From positions 1-64,000 of the forward strand of contig NZ_JAMQPV010000002.1 of NCBI RefSeq assembly GCF_026151395.1: a stretch of 64,000 nt of DNA, in the 5' to 3' direction. Within the stretch, counting starts at the first letter, position 1. Each line of letters starts with the position of its first letter. Shown here one piece after another: positions 58,502 to 64,000 of the stretch. Origin of the DNA: Leptospira limi (GTDB lineage Bacteria > Spirochaetota > Leptospiria > Leptospirales > Leptospiraceae). Both the position numbers and the translations under genes were made by a program. The notes under the pieces are model-generated. The model ran no database searches. It was given only the letters and a program-made list of their open reading frames with translations, and was not told the DNA's origin.

Positions 58502-60379
58502 ATGATCCGAAGGGTTTTGAAAAACAATCTATGGCTATTTCTTGCTTTTGTTTCCATCACAAGTTGTACTGCCAAATTACCAGAAAGGCCAATCATCCAA
58601 TATAGTTTTCAGAATTTAACCTTAGAGCAAGTGCTAAACGAAGAAGTCGATTGGTCCAAACCAGAGAAAATGAAGTATAACTTTGGTTACTGGAAACGAT
58701 TTGTTTGGGTTAAGTTTGAGCTGATCAATCGTTCTGAATTTCCTTCTCAGCACATTTTAGATATCGAATCACCATGGGTGGATGAAGTGGTGTTGGCATG
58801 GAAGTCCAGCGGTAAAGTGGAAACAACTGTCTTTAAGGGAGCCGATTCTCATACACTCAAAGAAATCCCACACAGAAACCCAGTCTTTTCACTTGATTTG
58901 TCACCAAACGAAAAACGGATTGTTTACTTAAAAATATCGAATGTTGGTATCCTATCGGCACCTCTTAGGTTATGGACACGAAATTCATTCCTGGACCGAG
59001 TGGAAAGGGATTACATTGCCAATGGAATTTATTTCGGAATCATTTCTGCGCTTTTACTCTATAACCTTCTCATTTTTGTGAGCGTAAGAGAGAAGGCTTA
59101 TCTCTTCTATTGTCTGTACCTCACAACACTCCTTGTCAATTATGCATTGCTTGGTGGATTCTTCAAACAGCTACTCATTCCAGAAGTCGATCTAAATGTG
59201 AAACCTTATTTATATACTTCCGTAAATGCATCTCTCTTGTTTGTTGGCCTCTTTTCTCTTACCTTCCTCAATCTAAAAACAGTCCATCCTAAATTGGATC
59301 GATTGATTTTAGGAAGTGCTGTGGTAATAGGAGTGTATTCCGTTTTTTCTTTTTTCATTCCTTACCATTGGATGGAAATTTCCTTCATTTATACATTCCC
59401 TTATTTTATGCTATTGTTAGTCTCTTCTGGGATTTACTCCTATTGGAAAGGAGTGAAGTCTTCACTCTTTTTTGTTTCAGCTTGGGTGATGTTGTTTGTG
59501 GGAGTGATTGTAGATTCCTTAACAAAGGCTTCCATCCTACCAACCACAACGTTTGGAAGGTATGGTGTTCAAATTGGCACAGCTTTTGAAGTAATTTTGT
59601 TTTCCTTAGCTCTCGGGAGAAGGTTACGATTTTTATTAGAGGAAAACTTATCGACTCAAAATCAGTTATCAGCAATTCGTAAAGATTTTGAAATTGCTCG
59701 CCGGATCCAAATGCGAATTTTACCTGCAGAAGTACCAAAGTCGGAGTATGTATCTGCAATTATTTCTTATCTTCCTCTCTATGATATCGGAGGTGATTTC
59801 TATGATTACTTCGAGACAAATGGAAACGAATTGGGAATTGTCATCGCCGATGTGACTGGCCATGGAGTGAGTGCTGCACTTGATTCTTCGACAGTGAAAA
59901 TTGCCTTTCGGAACGCAAAAGGATTCATACATTCTCCAAAAGAATTGATGGGTGAGATGAATCAATTTTTATGCACAAGCCTACATGCACGTTTTGTGAG
60001 TGCTGCTTACTTTTACTTTGATTTTGAACAGATGAAACTAACGTTTACTTCTGCTGGTAATCCCCCTTTGATTTTCATTCGAGATGGTGAAGTCAAGTCA
60101 GCTGAATGCCCTGGACTCCTTTTAGGTGTAAGGCCCGATTTTTTGTATGAACAAAAGGAAGTGTATCTCAAGAAAGGGGATCGGTTATTGATTTTTACAG
60201 ATGGATTGTATGAAAATTTGAAACCTAACGAAGATTTGTATTCCATCTTATACCCTGAAATTCGACCTATTGTAGGGCTTCCTCAAAATGAGTTTCACCA
60301 AAAATTATTAGATAGGCTCTCTTCTATTAGAACAGTTCTAAAGGATGACATTACTTTTATCTCACTCGATATTGTATGA
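58502..60379 (+). CDS. 7TM-DISM receptor with SpoIIE-type phosphatase domain
   Basis: 625 residues. A lipoprotein-like signal (LFLAFVSITSC), an extracytoplasmic 7TMR-DISMED2-type beta domain (about 30-160, FGYWKRFVWVKFELINRS), seven membrane helices (about 175-385), a short coiled linker, then a SpoIIE/PP2C serine phosphatase (ARRIQMRILPAEVP, DIGGDFYDYF, IADVTGHGVSAA, FTDGLYEN). It would switch partner-anti-sigma or anti-anti-sigma proteins in response to an outside signal. Confidence 0.9.
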   Translation: MIRRVLKNNLWLFLAFVSITSCTAKLPERPIIQYSFQNLTLEQVLNEEVDWSKPEKMKYNFGYWKRFVWVKFELINRSEFPSQHILDIESPWVDEVVLAWKSSGKVETTVFKGADSHTLKEIPHRNPVFSLDLSPNEKRIVYLKISNVGILSAPLRLWTRNSFLDRVERDYIANGIYFGIISALLLYNLLIFVSVREKAYLFYCLYLTTLLVNYALLGGFFKQLLIPEVDLNVKPYLYTSVNASLLFVGLFSLTFLNLKTVHPKLDRLILGSAVVIGVYSVFSFFIPYHWMEISFIYTFPYFMLLLVSSGIYSYWKGVKSSLFFVSAWVMLFVGVIVDSLTKASILPTTTFGRYGVQIGTAFEVILFSLALGRRLRFLLEENLSTQNQLSAIRKDFEIARRIQMRILPAEVPKSEYVSAIISYLPLYDIGGDFYDYFETNGNELGIVIADVTGHGVSAALDSSTVKIAFRNAKGFIHSPKELMGEMNQFLCTSLHARFVSAAYFYFDFEQMKLTFTSAGNPPLIFIRDGEVKSAECPGLLLGVRPDFLYEQKEVYLKKGDRLLIFTDGLYENLKPNEDLYSILYPEIRPIVGLPQNEFHQKLLDRLSSIRTVLKDDITFISLDIV

Positions 60380-60467
60380 TTCCCTAATATATCTGTTTAC
60401 TTTTTTAGAACATAAGTTTTAAAACTTGAATTTTCGCTAACGATCTGTTAGTATTCACATTTAAAAC

Positions 60468-61997
60468 ATGCGTATTTATAACTCATTTCTCGGCTTGAAA
60501 CAAATCCAATTTTATGGGCTGATCCTGCTTTTTTGTATCGTCCCTATGGCATGTATCTTGTTATTTCCGGATGTATTCTACAAAGAATATCCCCTTGAAT
60601 CATTTGTTGTATTTCATAATATCACAGAAATCTTTAGTATCATTGTTTCGTTTTCTATTTTTGGACTGGGGTATTCTTCTTACTCCCAAAGCCGAAATAC
60701 ACAAACATACTTTTTGAGTATTGGATTTTTGGTGATTGGGCTCATCGATTTTATGCATACCTTGGGATACAAAGGGATGCCTGATTTTGTGACTCCCAAC
60801 ACAGGTAATAAATCCACTCAATTATGGCTGATCTCAAGGTTTGTCACGGCTCTTGTTTTTATTCTGGCGATTTATGTAAAACCTAACAGGCGATACAGTG
60901 CCTTCAGGGCGAACCTCTATGTCGTTGTTGCCTTTGTTCTTGTGGGATTGGTTTACGAGTTAGTGATTTTTAATTCGTATCTCATCCCTGATACATATGT
61001 CCATGGTGTTGGTCTCACTCCATTCAAAAAGAATGCAGAGTTAGTGATCATGTTTATGTTGGTTGTGGCCATCATATTGTATTCGTTTTCCAAGTCCTTA
61101 CACTCCGATAAACAAAAACAATATTTTTTGGGAGCATTTATCATATGCTTTTTTAGTGAACTCGTATTTGCAGTGTATACAAGTGTGTTCGATGTATTCA
61201 ATGTGTTAGGCCATGTTTTTAAAGTAGTTGCCTTTCAGTTGATTTATCGGGCAGTGTTTGTGTCTGCGATTAACGAACCGTATGAGAAACTGATCCATTC
61301 GAATGTTTTACTTTCCAAGGAGATACAAGAAAACGAAGAGTATGCAAAACTAATCAAGAAGTCATTAAAAGAAAAAGAGAATTTAATTGGTGAGATCTTC
61401 CATCGAACAAAAAACTCGATGGAACTGGTTAGGTCACTCTTAATGATTCAGTCATCCGATTTTCCCGATGACCAAAATATACGGACAATCGTAGAGAATA
61501 CATCTCTTAAAATCCAATCCATGTCCCTCGTACATGATCATTTGTACCAAAACAAAGACTTAAGTGAAATCCAAGTATCAGATTACCTTTTATCACTGAC
61601 GGAAATGGTAAAATCGATGTTTCCAAACTTGGGGAAAGGAGTTGAGATCCAACTCGAAGCGAACCAAGGTGTACTTTTGTTAGATACTGCTGTTCCATTA
61701 GGATTAATTTTTACTGAACTTCTCTCCAATAGTTTAAAATATGCATTCAAAGATGTAACCAATGCTAAGATTTCAATCAAGTTTAGAATTGATGGGGACA
61801 GGTCTCATTTTGAATACAAAGACAATGGGATTGGTCTGCCTGCTTCGTATGATACAGCTAATCATAAAAAATTGGGTTTGAGTTTGCTTAAGATCATGGC
61901 TGAGAAACAAATGGGAGGAAACTTGAAGATTGATGGTAGCCAAGGGTTTTCGATGCAATTTGATTTTCCAAATAATTTGTATAAAAAACGAGTTTAG
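60468..61997 (+). CDS. MASE3-like membrane histidine kinase (HisKA_2 type)
   Basis: 509 residues: about eight membrane helices with a MASE3-like pattern (FSIFGLGYSSYSQSRNTQTYFLSIGFLVIGLIDFMHTLGYKGMP), then a HisKA_2 helix LIGEIFHRTKNSMELVRSLL with the phospho-His, N-box ELLSNSLKYAF and G-boxes DNGIGLP and GLSLLKIMAEKQMGG. No PAS domain. The gene's 3' end overlaps the terminator of recD. Confidence 0.87.
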   Translation: MRIYNSFLGLKQIQFYGLILLFCIVPMACILLFPDVFYKEYPLESFVVFHNITEIFSIIVSFSIFGLGYSSYSQSRNTQTYFLSIGFLVIGLIDFMHTLGYKGMPDFVTPNTGNKSTQLWLISRFVTALVFILAIYVKPNRRYSAFRANLYVVVAFVLVGLVYELVIFNSYLIPDTYVHGVGLTPFKKNAELVIMFMLVVAIILYSFSKSLHSDKQKQYFLGAFIICFFSELVFAVYTSVFDVFNVLGHVFKVVAFQLIYRAVFVSAINEPYEKLIHSNVLLSKEIQENEEYAKLIKKSLKEKENLIGEIFHRTKNSMELVRSLLMIQSSDFPDDQNIRTIVENTSLKIQSMSLVHDHLYQNKDLSEIQVSDYLLSLTEMVKSMFPNLGKGVEIQLEANQGVLLLDTAVPLGLIFTELLSNSLKYAFKDVTNAKISIKFRIDGDRSHFEYKDNGIGLPASYDTANHKKLGLSLLKIMAEKQMGGNLKIDGSQGFSMQFDFPNNLYKKRV

Positions 61998-62014
61998 TTT
62001 TTAATCTAAACTCG
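61983..62014 (-). terminator. rho-independent terminator of the recD operon
   Basis: On the minus strand CGAGTTTAG and CTAAACTCG pair perfectly (9 bp) across an 8-base loop and run into TTTTTTAT. The stem contains the stop codon of the kinase gene on the other strand. Confidence 0.8.
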
Positions 62015-62068
62015 GTTCCATCCATTTCATTTCAGACTAGAGTTGCATTGATTGATAACAATGTTATG

Positions 62069-63871
62069 TTATGGAATCTGGATTCCTGTATACCGTTTGC
62101 GGAATGATTGTAATCCAAATTCCCATGTTTGGAAATCTCCAAATAGGATTACTCTTTCTTTCGCACGAGTGATCGCTGTGTATAATATCCTTCGGTTGAG
62201 AATGGAAAGATTGTTTTCTTTATCTACATCCAATGCTGTTTTGGGAGGAAGGTAAAGGTAAATTGATTTGTATTCAGAACCTTGGCTTTTGTGAATCGTG
62301 AGAAAGAATGCTGGTTCATGGTCAGGTAATGTATCCAGTGCAAAGGAATACAAGCGATCTTCGATGGGGAATACTGCTCTTAACTCAGAATTGATGGATA
62401 CCACAAGGCCAATATCACCATTAAACAATTTTCTCATTTGGTCATTTGATTGGATGATGATGGGCATCCCTTCAAAGTAAAAGGACTTGGATAATTGTCT
62501 GTATCTAAGATTCGTTTGGTTTTTAGGGTTTGATATTTGTTTTTTCACATAACTTAAGATTTGGTTTTGGATGGCTTCGATTCCAAAGTATCCATTTCGT
62601 AAGATCGTGAGGCATCTGTATTCATTCACGATGGACTCAAAAATCGATTTGTTGGTTGGGTCTTTCAGTGCATTTGGTTCCCAATGGAGTTTGGATGTGG
62701 CATTGGCAGTTTGCAGATACAATGTTTCCCACAAAAAGGGAACCAAACTTTCTAAGTTCCAATCGAGAATCTCAAGATGGTTTGCATTTGGTGACTTTGT
62801 TTTTTTGTCACCTTGGATCCAAACAAAATCCTTTTCCGAATTGAGTTCTGATTTTGTGATGATGTTTGGTTTTGGGAATGGTTTTGGTCCACTATTTTCA
62901 CCAAAGGATTGTTTGACGACTTCAGCAAAAATACTAAATTCGGAAACATCTGAAAAACGGTGGTTACTGGTAAGTTCTGATAAAAATTCTTTTTTATTTT
63001 TTAACGTAGTGATGAGATCGGTTAACACCTCACCTTGGCCCACAGAAGGGAGTTGGTTTGGATCCCCTAGCAAAATGATATGGGTATCAAAATGGATCGC
63101 TGCGAAAAATAAATTCATCAATTTTAAATCCACCATGGACGTTTCATCCATGATGATCAAATCATATGGTAAAGTGCGCTTCTCACCGAATTTGGCTTGG
63201 TTCGTTGTTGGGTTGATTTTTAATAAATTGTGAATGGTTTGTCCGCGGAACTTGGAAGACTCAGAAGGATTCTCTGCAAATCTTTCTAAATTCCTTTGGA
63301 TGGATTCTGTTAATCTTTGTGATGCTCTTCCTGTTGGTGCGACAAGCGCAATCCGTTCTACGTTGGGGAGTAATTCCAATCGATCTAATGCGATTAAGAG
63401 AAAGGAAACGACAGTTGTTTTCCCGGTCCCTGGGCCACCAGAGATCACTCGGAAGTTGGATGCGATAACATCTCTGATCGTTTCCCTTTGTTCCTTCGCA
63501 AGTGTGATCTTTGATTCTGTTTCTAAACTTATTACGATCTTTGTGATTTGTTCCTCTGTGATCGTTGTATTCTTTTTTTGGTTTGTTTTATGGGTTAAGA
63601 ATGCCTGTAGTAAGGTTTCAAATTTGATTTTTTCCGAATGGCTTTTCTGCAGATACAACCTGTTTTCTGTTCCCGCTTTCTCGATCACAAACGGGAAGTA
63701 GGTTTTCAGTTTGTCGATTGTGTTATCATCCGTGATGGGAATGTACAAATCTCCGCTTTGGGATTGGACCAGTAAACTTGCAATTGTATCCTTAAGTGAC
63801 GAGTTCCAATCGGGGAAAAGATTGTATAAGGAATTCACAAAGGTTTGGATTTTTTCATCGATCACTTTCAT
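62069..63871 (-). CDS. recD: exonuclease V alpha subunit RecD
   Basis: 600 residues (E. coli RecD has about 608). Helicase motifs: Walker A ISGGPGTGKTT, Walker B LIIMDETSMVDL, GDPNQLPSVGQGE and a C-terminal ITRAKERVILFGD. The N-terminal part would contact RecB. RecBCD processes double-strand ends for recombination. It overlaps the preceding gene by four bases (ATGA), as in recB-recD operons. Confidence 0.92.
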   Translation of the reverse strand: MKVIDEKIQTFVNSLYNLFPDWNSSLKDTIASLLVQSQSGDLYIPITDDNTIDKLKTYFPFVIEKAGTENRLYLQKSHSEKIKFETLLQAFLTHKTNQKKNTTITEEQITKIVISLETESKITLAKEQRETIRDVIASNFRVISGGPGTGKTTVVSFLLIALDRLELLPNVERIALVAPTGRASQRLTESIQRNLERFAENPSESSKFRGQTIHNLLKINPTTNQAKFGEKRTLPYDLIIMDETSMVDLKLMNLFFAAIHFDTHIILLGDPNQLPSVGQGEVLTDLITTLKNKKEFLSELTSNHRFSDVSEFSIFAEVVKQSFGENSGPKPFPKPNIITKSELNSEKDFVWIQGDKKTKSPNANHLEILDWNLESLVPFLWETLYLQTANATSKLHWEPNALKDPTNKSIFESIVNEYRCLTILRNGYFGIEAIQNQILSYVKKQISNPKNQTNLRYRQLSKSFYFEGMPIIIQSNDQMRKLFNGDIGLVVSINSELRAVFPIEDRLYSFALDTLPDHEPAFFLTIHKSQGSEYKSIYLYLPPKTALDVDKENNLSILNRRILYTAITRAKERVILFGDFQTWEFGLQSFRKRYTGIQIP

Positions 63872-64000
63872 GAATATACCTTTTCCAATTGGTCAGAGGC
63901 ACTACGGATATAGGCCATTACTTCTTTTTTGATCCCTTCAAACTGCTCGAGAGTCCATTCGGAATCGGAATGTTTTAAATCAGAGTAGATTCCAGTTTGT
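63868..64000 (-). CDS. recB: 3' end of the gene before recD, probably recB (partial)
   Basis: The last 43 codons (ending ASDQLEKVYS, stop) of a minus-strand gene that continues past the window. Its stop overlaps the recD start (ATGA). I infer recB from operon order; the fragment alone is too short to prove it. Confidence 0.55.
   Translation of the reverse strand, partial: QTGIYSDLKHSDSEWTLEQFEGIKKEVMAYIRSASDQLEKVYS

Overview
The window looks like a spirochaete of the genus Leptospira, most likely a saprophytic (L. biflexa-like) member. The grounds are the many exported proteins with loose spirochaetal lipoboxes, several gene families I know from Leptospira, and an AT-rich sequence. The plasmid-type parA/parB locus with unusual palindromic sites, and the recBD genes at the right end, suggest a secondary replicon rather than the main chromosome. 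From memory, recBCD lies on replicon p74 in L. biflexa. That assignment is an inference.

Region 1 (1-20.8 kb) is an integron gene-cassette array. Twenty-two attC recombination sites, most of them about 160 bp, sit between short AT-rich genes that all point the same way. Each cassette starts right after a GTTRRRY-type core (R') and ends at the complementary core (R''). The first 6-9 bases of most cassettes complement their own last bases, as expected for excised and re-inserted circles. No integrase gene is visible. If one exists it should lie left of base 1; otherwise this is an integrase-less cluster (CALIN). The cargo is dominated by lipoproteins and outer-membrane proteins, with two toxin-antitoxin pairs, a GIY-YIG nuclease, a YdcF-like protein, one gene broken by an in-frame TGA and one IS481-type insertion. 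Five near-identical gene-less cassettes (plus the tail of a sixth at base 1) also occur. Three of them end in a near-consensus sigma-70 promoter aimed into the next cassette.

Region 2 (20.9-29.8 kb) is a defence/mobile region. It holds a PmeII-type restriction enzyme convergent with an HTH-fused cytosine-5 methyltransferase, a methyltransferase-HNH nuclease fusion, two unrecognised genes sharing an upstream motif, and a DUF4143-type ATPase. The ATPase and a lipoprotein gene are flanked by about 180-bp direct repeats.

Region 3 (29.8-51.7 kb) holds ordinary genes: a metalloprotease lipoprotein, a three-gene ABC exporter, a PAS histidine kinase, a TetR/reductase pair with a clear operator, an RNA methyltransferase, an SrkA-like kinase, a GGDEF response regulator, two paralogous lipoproteins, an opgG-X-opgH periplasmic-glucan operon and a hydrolase. 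A Phd/PIN toxin-antitoxin module at 39.1-39.97 kb is bounded by cassette-type cores and looks like a lone integron cassette that has landed outside the array.

Region 4 (51.7-56 kb) is a replicon-maintenance locus: parA and parB, each preceded by the palindrome GGTACGCCGGCGTACC, between two paralogous winged-helix genes. Both winged-helix genes have a homologous leader containing two hairpins of identical size whose stems differ by compensatory changes, which suggests a conserved structured RNA.

Region 5 (56-64 kb) holds two TetR regulators, a thioesterase, ppnP, a YegP-like protein, a 7TM SpoIIE phosphatase, a MASE3-like histidine kinase, recD and the end of the gene before it. I saw no tRNA, rRNA or CRISPR array.
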